DNA from: Lytechinus variegatus
Lineage: Eukaryota; Echinodermata; Echinoidea; Temnopleuroida; Toxopneustidae
DNA length: 64,000 nucleotides
Assembly (NCBI RefSeq): GCF_018143015.1
Contig: NC_054746.1
Location: 22,148,464-22,212,463 of the forward strand
Reading direction: 5' to 3'
Below the pieces are notes generated by a model. It worked only from the letters and a program-made list of their open reading frames with translations. It made no database searches and had not been told where the DNA came from. A program made the position numbers and the translations under genes. The number at the start of each line of letters is the position of its first letter. Position 1 is the first letter of the stretch. Shown one piece after another: positions 44,748 to 54,379 of the stretch.

Positions 44748-45285
44748 TTAAAGGACAAGTCCATCCCAGAAAAAAATGTTGATTTGAATCAATAAAAAAA
44801 AAATAATAATAATGTTGAAATCGGATGAAAAATCAGAGTTATAACATTTTAAAGTTTTGCTTATTTTTCACAAAACATCAGTTTTATGCACAACTCAGCA
44901 ACACGCAAATGAGAAGGTCGATGATGTCCCTCATCCACTAGTTCTTTTGTTTTTTATTGTTAAAATTATTTCACTTTTACAGATTTGACAAGTAAGGACC
45001 AGCATTACTAAACCATAAAATGGAGGAAGAAAACTTATTTCACATTCGAATGATTAAAATTGTTCATATAATAGAATACAAAAGAAATAATGACGTCATC
45101 AGTCCCCTCATTTGCATACCGACCAGGATGTGCATATAACCGTTTTGTGAAATTTAGAAAAAAAATAAAATGCCATAACTTTCCGATTTTACATCCGATT
45201 TTGATGAAATTTTCAGTGTTATGCTTTTTTTATTTTTCTCTATTCGTTCAAATCAACTTTCTGTTGGGGCGGACTTGTCCTTTAA
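44748..45285. mobile_element. Kolobok-like TTAA-flanked element, copy 5 (538 bp)
   Basis: TTAAAGGACAAGTCCATCCC at the left and GGCGGACTTGTCCTTTAA at the right. More diverged and shorter than copy 4, which lies 204 bp to its left. Confidence 0.8.
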
Positions 45286-45299
45286 TTTCATTAAATCGA

Positions 45300-46345
45300 T
45301 ATACTCTATACTATATACTCTATACTTCGCATCATCCAACCTCATGGCCTGAACATCTAAGAGGGGAACGACTGATCAATCCTTCTTACCCACTTTCCAT
45401 CTGTATACACACATATTTTTCCCCCCTCAGCTCTTTTAGATTAGTTACATCATAGTTTTTGCCTCTACTTTCCTCCCATATCTTATATAAGCTCAGCCCC
45501 ATTTTTTCCTCTCTTTTTTCAGGTGATATAATAATTATTATATATATTTTTTCTCTCCCTTCATCTCTTAGATTTACCACTTATTTATTTTGCTTATTTT
45601 CATGTTTACTATGTTTTTTTTTTCTTAATACACCCCCTTACTCATACAGCATCAGTTTCCTTATTTGCTTTTACCCTTTTAGGCTATTGCTTCCCTTCCA
45701 TACAATATACAGGTGTGTTTTTTTTCTACTGTATAGTCTTCTGTTTTCCCCCTCACACCAAGCGGATTACAATATCAGTTTCACCATTTCCTTTTTGGAT
45801 ATGTTTATATAATTTCATACTTACAGATTTATTTTTACACTTTCTTCTCTTAGTTTGTTTAATGCTCTTACATACATACTCATGTCTTTTGCACATTACC
45901 AGTTGTTCTCCATTCTTTCCCCCCTTTTTTCCCCCACTCTTATGCACCAGTTTACCAGTTTATTATGCCTTTCTGCATGTGTTACCTGTTTGACCCACCT
46001 CTCACTAATTCTCTTGTTATTCATCTCTTCCTCACACCCTCTATCACTGTTTTGTTCCAGATCCTGTTTGATGTTGCCTGCCTCATATCTTAATCCCTCT
46101 AGGCTTGAGGTCTTTCTTTGGCCTTACTTACAGTACACTAACTTCCCTTTGTGTCTGCATACTCCTTTTCTTTCATCCCCTTCATTAACCTGATTGGTCA
46201 TCTCTTCTCACTAATACCCCTTTTGTCTCCCTGTTTTCAGTGTTGCTGTTGAATGTCTGTGGTCTATATTATGGTTGTTCCGCTTTATATGTTTGTCATT
46301 TTGCCTCCGAAGAAGATTCTGCTAGGATCGAAAGCTTAGGCCCCT
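45300..46345 (+). repeat. T/C-rich repeat ending in a GAAGAAGATTC hairpin motif
   Basis: About 1 kb of pyrimidine-rich sequence yields several overlapping hydrophobic ORFs that are compositional artefacts. It ends at 46303-46342 with GCCTCCGAAGAAGATTCTGC and TAGGATCGAAAGCTTAGGCC. There GATTC can pair with GGATC around TGCTA, and GCCT with AGGC. This looks like the 3' end of a dispersed retroelement, possibly Penelope-like. The class is not established from the sequence. Confidence 0.4.
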
Positions 46346-46707
46346 TTTGATTCTCTATTTTATTTGAATCAGTTATGCCAATTTAACTGCATGAAATACA
46401 AATTTGGGTTTAAGTCTATAGGCTTAAATAAAGCCCTTTTACTGCAGCTTGTTTTTTTTCAATTGAGACATTCTGATCAAATGCATAAATTTAGTATAGA
46501 AGTGTTTTTTAATTATTTTTTTCCCCTTATGTTCAGTTTGTTTCCCTTTTCCTTTTTTATTGTTCTTTAATGGAAATTAATGGCAATAATTTTCCAATCA
46601 TTAACGAAAAGTAACAGTAAATAAAATTCTTTAAAAAAAGAAGTATACACCAATATAACAAAGGAAATAATATACATCGTGATGTATGAGTAAAGTATTT
46701 CTGTGTT

Positions 46708-46725
46708 TGCCCCCCCCCCCCCCCC
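46708..46725. repeat. Poly-C run
   Basis: A homopolymer of about 18 C lies about 220 bp upstream of the TRMT112 start codon. Confidence 0.9.
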
Positions 46726-46807
46726 CTACCCGTGGCATATGGCACCCATTTTCAAGTCTGAGGTATAGACTAGTTTATGTATCCCATCGTGCATTACGGT
46801 TTAAATA

Positions 46808-46837
46808 TGGCAGCCCCCATGTCAATTGAAATGTAAT
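46808..46837 (+). promoter_or_regulatory. TRMT112: Possible upstream ORF before TRMT112
   Basis: ATGGCAGCC starts a short frame (MAAPMSIEM then TAA) about 110 bp before the TRMT112 start. Its AATATGGC context also resembles a YY1-type promoter motif. Whether it is transcribed depends on the unknown transcription start site. Confidence 0.25.
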
Positions 46838-46941
46838 GCATGCACGCAATTGAATTACACGCGCATTACCATATGATATAGGCCTACAAGATTTCACATC
46901 GTTGTCGTTGAAGTTAGATGAGATCGACAGTAGTTAGGATA

Positions 46942-47016
46942 ATGAAGTTACTTACACATAATATGCTGACTTCTCATGTCAAAGGAGTGAAAAATGGATA
47001 CCCTTTAAAAATAGAG
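46942..47016 (+). CDS. TRMT112: TRMT112 exon 1
   Basis: Twenty-five codons from the [23 protein letters not shown] then PLKIE, end in phase 0 at a GTAAGA donor. The opening MKLLTHN matches animal TRMT112 and fixes the start. A 17-bp perfect inverted repeat begins 12 bp past the exon end. Confidence 0.95.
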
Positions 47017-50000
47017 GTAAGAATAAATTTAGACATGTTAGACTAAAAGACTAAAATAAAAGTCTAAAATAAAAGTCTAACATGTCTAAAGGTAAATGCT
47101 GTAAGTAACGATATCAAAATGAGTTCGTACACGGTCCTACAGAATCCAATGAAATGACCACCAAAGTGTCTGTATACTATAAATAAAACGCATGTGCCAA
47201 AGGATTCTGGAAGAAATTGTGTAATTGCAGAGAAATCAGGAAATAATCACAGGATTCGGGTAGAGCGCGAGCGTCGGACCCGACGCTCTAAGTCTAAGCA
47301 ATAATTATACATTGTCCCACATGCGCTTATCTGTGTTGTTGCTTGGGGATCTTCGGTGTGAACATTTTTCAGCATAGATTTCAAGATTTCACAAAGTTCA
47401 GTTAATTTAACTGTACCAGATCTAGATCGTCGATCCTCGATATACTGACAATTAAGCCTTGTTTTACAGACTTTCTCATGAAATCAGTGTTTACTGCAAA
47501 GAATTTCTCTTTAAGAATAAGTTAAAATAGATCTAATTAGTAATGTAGATTATAGATAAGTCTTAAGTTTTTTTTAATTAAGATAAGAATATAATTTTCA
47601 GAAAAGACAGAAGTGAGACTGCATCAGGGTGACCAAATTTCACAAAGTGAAATACGGGACGACAGAGATGCCAAGTTCAAGGACCAGCTATGGGTGAGAT
47701 TTTCTGTGAATCTGAGTGAGATCACAGACATTGTGTACAATGTATATGGGGATAGGCTGTGATTGCGTGAGACATGGTAGGTAGCTCTGGGACGATCGAC
47801 AAAGCATGCTGCACGAGCGAATCGACCGAGGCAGGTCTTAATAAAAAAAAGAAGATCAACAAAAAATTAAGAAGGCTACACAGTGTTAGACTTGTAAAAA
47901 AATAATCAATTGGAAGGGAGGATGAACAAAAGAATGAAGGAGAGAAAGAAAAGAGATGAATTGAGAGAAGAAAAAAAATGAAGGGAAAATGCAGGTAAAA
48001 AAATAAAAAATAAAAGAAGGATGAAATAAAGAATAAAACAGAGAAAAAAGGTTTCCATCATTCTTTGAACTGAAAAAAGAAAGAAAGGGAAAATGAACAA
48101 ATGTGTGAAAGAGTTAAAAAATAAAGGAGAGAAAGGAAAAAGGTAAGAAAAAAGGAGGAAGCAGAAAGAAAGAATGGAGGAAAGAAAAATGTTTCCTTCA
48201 GAAATTGAAAAAGAAACCAAGAAAGAAGAAAAACAGGAAGGAAGGAAAGAAGGGAGAGAAAGAAAGAATAAGGGAAAAATAAAATAAAGAATGAAAGAAA
48301 GGATGAAACAGAGGGAGAAGAGAATGAAAAAAAAGAAAGTAATGCCAAATGGAACTAGAGAATGAACCAAAATAAAAAGGAGAGGAAGGGAGAAAGAAGC
48401 AAAGCAAAGTTTAAGGAAAGAAAATTGATGAAGTAAATAAAAAAGTAAATTTAAAAAAGAAAGAAGGAAAGACAGATAAATGAACAGAGATAGAGAGTAA
48501 GGATCAGGAAAGAAAGATAGGAAATAAAGATACATGGAATGAAAAAGGGGCAAGAAGGAATGAAGGGTGAAGAAAGAAGGAAGAAAAGAAAGGAAGAGGA
48601 AATAGTTCAAACTTCAAGCAGGTGGGATTGTTTTTTTCACATCTTCAGCGAGGAATAAATCTTTGCTTGACATGACAATGAGAAAATGAAAATTTTTCTT
48701 ATTTCATATAATGAAATACAATATGTAGTGAGTGGGTGATGCCATCAGTCCCCTCATTTTATGCATACCGATCAGGCCAGGATGTGCATATAACTGTCTT
48801 GTGAATTCAAGGGAAACTTTAAAATGACATAACTTTCTATTTCTATGAAAATTTTCAGAGTTATGCTTGTTGGATTTTTCTCCTTTTCTTCAAATCAACT
48901 TTTTATTAGAATAGAGTAGACTTGTCCATTTAATTGCTCTCATCCCATAGTGGTAATACGATGCCCCATGATTAATGGGCCATACACTGGATTGGTATTG
49001 GCATTAAGCAGGTGAATGAGCTTTTTTTTAGATTTCTTGTGAGGAGAAATAATAATAAAAAAAATGTTGGGATGATTCTCATTTTCAGACCGATGCCTCT
49101 ACTGTAAGAGCCAACCGTAATATAGACGTACAATTAATTTTCTGTAGAATGCAATGCTCTCTATACTGTTGCATTGAATTTAAATTTCTAAATTAAACTT
49201 ATGAAAATGTGATAATATGCATTCAGCGAAAAAATCTTTTGAGTTTTCTTCATCTGAGCTGAGTGACTGATACTGCGCAACTGTTCTCAAGAAGCAAGTA
49301 CTTGTTACTGTTCTCTTTGACTTTGTAATACAGTGTGTGTTCATGTTTGCTATTACAGCCTGAAAATACAAGGACGCTGGAAGTTGAATTTAACCCAGAC
49401 TTCATCGCTAGAATGATTCCAAGAATAGACTGGACTGCCCTTTATGATACAGCATGCAGCGTAAGTCGCTTTATTTCATAACATGTCCAATGTCCATTAT
49501 GTTTTTATTGCTCATATTTTTCACTAATCATTTTCTCTGCAACCAGAAAAAGATGTAGGCCTACCGTATTATACTCATGTTTTTATACTTAATGAAATGA
49601 TGAAAACCTGATGATGTATTTTGAATTTAATAAACATAGTATATGTTTTATAACCCACTCATAGGAATGATTTACACAATACAAGATGATGCAAATCTTG
49701 TGCAGTTCAAATACTGTATTAAAGAACATTAATGTATCCTGATGTGACATACATAAGAATTAACCATTAATGGTAACAGTCCCTGAGTCAATGAACTTTC
49801 ATAGAAGCAACCATATGAAGGTTGATTGCATGAAAATAGAATATTGTTATTCACTTCTTCTAGAAAATATTGGGAATGGGGTGTATTATCATTGTAACAC
49901 ATTTTTTTGGTAAATGTTAATGTGAAATTTCTTTAAATTTCTTTCTTTCTTTGTTGTTGTTGTTGATATTTGTATTATCAATGGCCTCTTTCTTTTCACT

Positions 50001-50871
50001 GTGTAAATTTGCATAATGTAATTAGCCTACAGTGAGCATATGTTATCAATATATTTTCCAGCTCAATGTGAATGGTAACCTACCTCCTCAACTGATAGAA
50101 AACTATGAGAGTGATGAAGAATTCTTGAAAGAAGCTCATAGAGTGTTGCTAGAGGTAAGTTTACATAGCACCAGGTGTAGGTATATTGAATAACCTAGAC
50201 CAACTGGTTAGTTAATGGCAGATAAAGCTGAATATGAAGCAAACTTGGAGGAATAATTGTGCAACTAAAATTAGCTATGGCCAAGAGGCCAACACAAGCT
50301 GGCATATGTACTCTTTAAACATCCATAATTTGATTACAACACTGACATAGATCATTTCTAATTCATTCTAATTTTTTAACAGAAATATTCTGTAAAGAAT
50401 TAAAATCCAGACTTTTAATCTTTTTCTAATTTCTCGCATTATTTCATTTTGAGTTCCCTTATAGAGGGAAATGATCTTTCTAATATTTTTCATAGAATGT
50501 TGTACATGTGTGAGCTATTTGAAAAATGTTTCTATTGTGTTTTCATTGTAGTTTGTCATTTAACAAGAGCACAGTTAAATAATTTTACTGATGTGCATGA
50601 CTTTGCACCTGGAACTTTAACATTTACAGTGATAAGAAATATTCCTTTCTTGCATTTCATTATATGCCTTTGTTTAAGTACAAGTATACATATAAGTAGC
50701 TATATATTTTGTGCCAACACAGTTTTAATTTTGAACACTCTTGTATGCTACTCTCTTCTTTAATGACAGGTTGAAATAGTAGAGGGTAATCTTGTTTGTC
50801 CAGAGTCTGGAAGAAAGTTTCCTATCAAGAATGGGATCGCCAATATGCTTCTCAATGAAGATGAAGTATGA
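46942..50871 (+). CDS. TRMT112: TRMT112, methyltransferase activator subunit (complete, four exons)
   Basis: Exons 46942-47016, 49359-49460, 50062-50154 and 50770-50871 join in frame (all phase 0, GT/AG) to 123 codons plus TGA. The product aligns along its whole length with human TRMT112 (125 aa). Landmarks: MKLLTHN at the start, [16 protein letters not shown], a linker with an [10 protein letters not shown] segment, LLLEVEIVEG, CPESGR and GIANMLL near the end. TRMT112 is a small hub protein that stabilises and activates methyltransferases including ALKBH8, TRMT11, THUMPD3, METTL5, BUD23 and HEMK2. It thus acts in tRNA, 18S rRNA and eRF1 methylation. The yeast protein binds zinc through four cysteines. 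Here only the cysteine of CPESGR is seen, as the first pair and the ICP cysteine are absent, so zinc binding is unlikely. Confidence 0.96.
47028..47090. repeat. Perfect 17-bp inverted repeat beside the TRMT112 exon 1 donor
   Basis: TTTAGACATGTTAGACT (47028-47044) and AGTCTAACATGTCTAAA (47074-47090) are exact reverse complements separated by 29 bp made of AAAAGACTAAAAT-type units. In the pre-mRNA this would form a stable hairpin just downstream of the 5' splice site. Confidence 0.85.
47890..48615. repeat. Homopurine (GAAA/AAGG-type) tract of about 0.7 kb
   Basis: The plus strand is overwhelmingly A and G with irregular GAAA, GAAGG and AAAGAA units. The complementary strand therefore gives a 234-codon Phe/Leu/Ser-rich open frame that is a compositional artefact. 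It lies in TRMT112 intron 1 and could form triplex DNA. Confidence 0.85.
48660..48933. mobile_element. Half copy of the Kolobok-like family
   Basis: Matches the right arm of the family (CATGACAATGAGAAAATGAA, AATGAAATACAA, CCCTCATTT, GTGCATATAACTG) and ends GTAGACTTGTCCATTTAA. The left arm appears lost to the neighbouring purine tract. In TRMT112 intron 1. Confidence 0.7.
49359..49460 (+). CDS. TRMT112: TRMT112 exon 2
   Basis: Thirty-four codons between a TTACAG acceptor and a GTAAGT donor encode [20 protein letters not shown] then [14 protein letters not shown]. The EFNP(D/N)F.ARMIP core is the conserved part that packs against methyltransferase partners. Confidence 0.95.
50062..50154 (+). 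CDS. TRMT112: TRMT112 exon 3
   Basis: Thirty-one codons between TTTCCAG and GTAAGT encode [20 protein letters not shown] then [11 protein letters not shown]. This is the helical middle region, which varies most between species. Confidence 0.94.
50770..50871 (+). CDS. TRMT112: TRMT112 exon 4 and stop
   Basis: Thirty-three codons plus TGA encode [20 protein letters not shown] then [13 protein letters not shown]. This completes the C-terminal zinc-ribbon-like half. The sequence then enters a TAA-flanked mobile element after 80 bp. Confidence 0.96.
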   Translation, partial: VEIVEGNLVCPESGRKFPIKNGIANMLLNEDEV

Positions 50872-50951
50872 CAAGGTCAGTGAATGCACATCAAAGATAA
50901 TTTATATTGAATATCTCTTGAACAACGTATGAAACCTGCGGTTGGGACTAA

Positions 50952-51405
50952 AGGTGTGTTCAATGTCGGTTTCAAAATTTAAACGGCAACAATAATCATG
51001 ATTGATCCATTCCCAGTCGTAAAAGTAAACATCTTTCAAATCACAATTCGGAGGAAAATTTAAAGTACGATAAAGGTGCGTTTGAAAATGGGATTACCTC
51101 TGATTTCAGCATCAAGAATGCGACATTGAACAGGATTGAGATTTGAAACGTCTTTAAATTTGCTCTCCCAGTGGAAGCCTACACAAGCAGGTGCCAAATT
51201 GATCTTTCTTGTGATGGGTCAAACTCCAATAAAGCTGCGCTAATGAAAGTGGGAAACTTAAAGACGATCAACATATAAACAGCTTTGTATTTTTGACACT
51301 GAACATTGCGCCGCTGATCGTGTTTATGTTCTGTGTTTTCTAACTGGGTTTTCAATCTTGATTTATGTGGCTGTTTGAATTTGAAACTTAACAATGAACA
51401 CACCT
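50952..51405. mobile_element. 454-bp TAA-flanked foldback element after TRMT112
   Basis: AGGTGTGTTCAATGTCGGTTTC and the inverted GAAACTTAACAATGAACACACCT are the ends, with TAA on both sides (50949-50951, 51406-51408), as expected for PIF/Harbinger. It shares AAACATCTTTCAAATCACAA with the element at 30181. An AATAAA at 51228 lies inside it. Non-coding. Confidence 0.75.
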
Positions 51406-51409
51406 TAAG

Positions 51410-53820
51410 ATACACTGAGCTAGTGAGCCTCACAAGGTTTTTTGTTTTTAATGTAGAATATGATCATATATTTTTTTACAAATACTTTGTCCTGACATAC
51501 TATTCGAAGTCTTTCTTCAATGAAATGTTCCATTTTCAGTTCTTGAATTTTTTTTTTAATATATTAGATGTGTCAGGTCTTGCAAGTATTACCTAAGTAC
51601 TATATCATTAAAGATACAATCCAAATTAAATACAACTGTGATTATTTGGCTAACTGTGTACAAAGAGTAACAATTGATTGTTAATAGATCTTGTATCTGT
51701 TTATATTACAGAACCAGGATAATTCAGTCATGTATTTTTGGTAATTGTCTTTACTTGCAGAACAGCGATACTCAACTGTACAGAGAGCATTGAAAGTACC
51801 TTTGCGCAGTCGTCAGGAGCTCTCTACATATTTATTCAGAACAGCAGGTAAAGAACCGTTAACAGAACTTAGTGGCTGATTTTTTATGTAAAAGGCACAC
51901 ACCCCATCAACTCATCCCACTATGCTCCACTGTAAGTTAAGGCTTGCACAGGAGATTGGATCATTTTATCTACAGTGTTGTGATGGGTGTTTGTGCTGCC
52001 ACAACACCGTATTTGAAATGAGGATGGTGTCTTGTAATGGACTACAGAAAATATTGCACATTTCTGACAGCTTGTGTTGGGTGCCGATGTTGAACGCCAT
52101 CTGCAGAACTGGACATCGCATCTTGTGTTAGACGTATGATCCATTTGTACTTTTCCCATATATCAATGCCCAATTCCTGGGGATGTAGAAAATTGTGGTA
52201 TTGAGTGTAATGCTAAATGAAAACCTGGCTATTCTGAGCTGTCAGACACAAAGGTGTGCATTCAATTGCCTGGTGATAACGGCCAATCAAGACCATTGTT
52301 GCATGTGCATTGGCTCCAAACACAGGGCAGGAACCAATCATACTTGTTCTTCGATATAAGCACTCCACTGCAAACCTTTATAATTATTTTTATTAAATTG
52401 GTTCAGCCATATTATAAGGAAATTCTCTCCTTGGCTGCTTCCCTCTTAATGCTTTTGTTTTTTTCTTGTAAACTTATATGTCTTTGACGCTATGTATTCT
52501 TTGTTCCTCATGTATTTAATTGTATTCTGTTCATTTAAATACAGAGAGAAAAATAAGCTTGAAAGAATTAATTAAATCATAATACAGAACCCTAAACTCC
52601 TGGGCTTATAAATTTATATTTTTGTGTCAGGCTAGTACACAAGTAGTCTTGTCATTAGGTTTCACAATGACATACTACCTTCAAATTGTTATATGTGATA
52701 TAATATGTGAAAGTGAGATCAAATGGTTGATTGTCATGGAACAAGGAGACTGTAAAATTGTAATTAAAATGTCATATTTCATAGTACCGGTACTCTGGCT
52801 TATCAATCTAATGATAATCAATATGAATATGGGCAAATTAGCTTTTCCGAACAGTTACAAACAAATTTACACTCCACTGTATTATGAATAGCATCCCCCC
52901 AAAAGGGTTTTTTTAATTCTGTATACATTAAGACATTTTCATGAAATAATCCACCTTTTTGTACATCGACCTCCATTTTTCTCGAGTTTTCTTCCCTTCA
53001 TAAACTGACCAAGTCATGGTCATTTGAGAGCATTACAGAATGTCAAAAGAATCAGAAATCAGAGACAGAAGATTTCATGAAGGTCCCGCATTTAAGGGAT
53101 CAGATGTACATTAACATATTTCATGGAATTGCCCAGTAGCTGTAGTTTAAATGTGTATACCAGTATGTAAAAAACTTCTGCTATAAAGTATAAACATTAA
53201 TTGTCACTGCTATGTATGATTTGAAATGTCAAAATCACAAAAATATTGAAAATCACACTTCATTTACTTCATATTCTGGTGTAGTTTTTTTGTATTGTGA
53301 ATAGCTTTATAAACAAAAACCTTTATTATGCTAAAAAGAAAGCAAGTGTGGTCAATGATGAATTCTAACTTCATAAAACACTAAAAATGCAAAAAAAAAT
53401 AAGTAAAATGCAATTATGAAAATGTGAAAAATGTATTCTAGTCCAAGGTTTATACACAACTTGGGGTCCATACTTGTATCTCAGTTTGGACTTGTAATCT
53501 AAGATGTGGAATTGAGATTATTAGTGATACTAGAAAATATAAATATATATACATGTATATAATTAAAAAAAAAACCTAATACACTCTATACAATTAAAGT
53601 AGCACAATTGAAAAAAAGGAGGGTTGTTTTGTTTCTTTGGTGTCTGTAACTCCTAATTCAGATTTTCATATACATTTTTTGAGAAGCTATGTACTTTTGT
53701 GGATATTTTCATAGTAAAGAAAAGCATGCCGTTACAATCAGTGCAAATACCTGTACACATGCGTGCACCATCAAAATGAATGATTATACATGTAGTAACA
53801 AAATACTAATAATAATTATA
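51410..53820. other. Region downstream of TRMT112, no gene seen
   Basis: AT-rich sequence with ATTAAA at 51607, one fragment of the TGGGCTCCG-type element near 52243-52350, and no ORF with recognisable protein content. Part of it may be the TRMT112 3' UTR. Confidence 0.4.
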
Positions 53821-53824
53821 TAAT

Positions 53825-53960
53825 ATTGACTGGCCTTGAGGGGAACATCAAATATATTGCCAGCAAATGAATCATCTTGGCCCGAGTCTCTAGACGAGGG
53901 CAATATGGGTCATTTAAGGGCAATATATTTGATGTTCCCCGAAAGAAGAGCTAGTCAATA
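53825..53960. mobile_element. Foldback element with TATTGACT(G/A)GC ends
   Basis: ATTGACTGGCC...AGGGGAACATCAAATATATTGCC is mirrored by GGCAATATATTTGATGTTCCCC...AGCTAGTCAAT. The segment to the right (53962-54370) shows further inverted blocks (TATCATCCAAATCAGATATC against GATGTCTGATACGGGTGATA), so the complete element may reach about 54375. Confidence 0.65.
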
Positions 53961-54379
53961 TTTTTATTATCATCCAAATCAGATATCTAGAGCAAAAATC
54001 CTCATAATGGGGATATTTCTTTTAAAAATAGAGTTCTATTGTGTCATGTTAATATCAGGGTCCAGGCTCTGCACTTTACCATTAAGTACTTGCAAGCGCT
54101 CGGATCCAGCGTTGTCTTTATTATGATGTATATTGTTGGTACGCGGATCCTTATGAAGCGTATCTCTTTATACGCATCCTCAAATGCTCGGATGTGAGAC
54201 TAGGGAAAATACAAAGCTATATTTTGCGTCGTCTCTGCATGCAAAGTAAATGCGCGCATTGAGACCGAGGAAAATACATACAATATACCTACCCTTCCCG
54301 ATATTCAGAAAATGTAGGGCAATACGGTTTTGTAAATGACCAGCTCAGATGTCTGATACGGGTGATAATAGTCACTAGT

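Noticed and set aside
45459..46193. Several overlapping hydrophobic ORFs
   Set aside because: They come from T/C-rich repeat DNA in three frames, without a preferred frame.
47906..48610. 234-codon minus-strand ORF, Phe/Leu/Ser-rich
   Set aside because: It is the complement of a homopurine tract. Overlapping frames give the same composition and there is no domain or helix periodicity.
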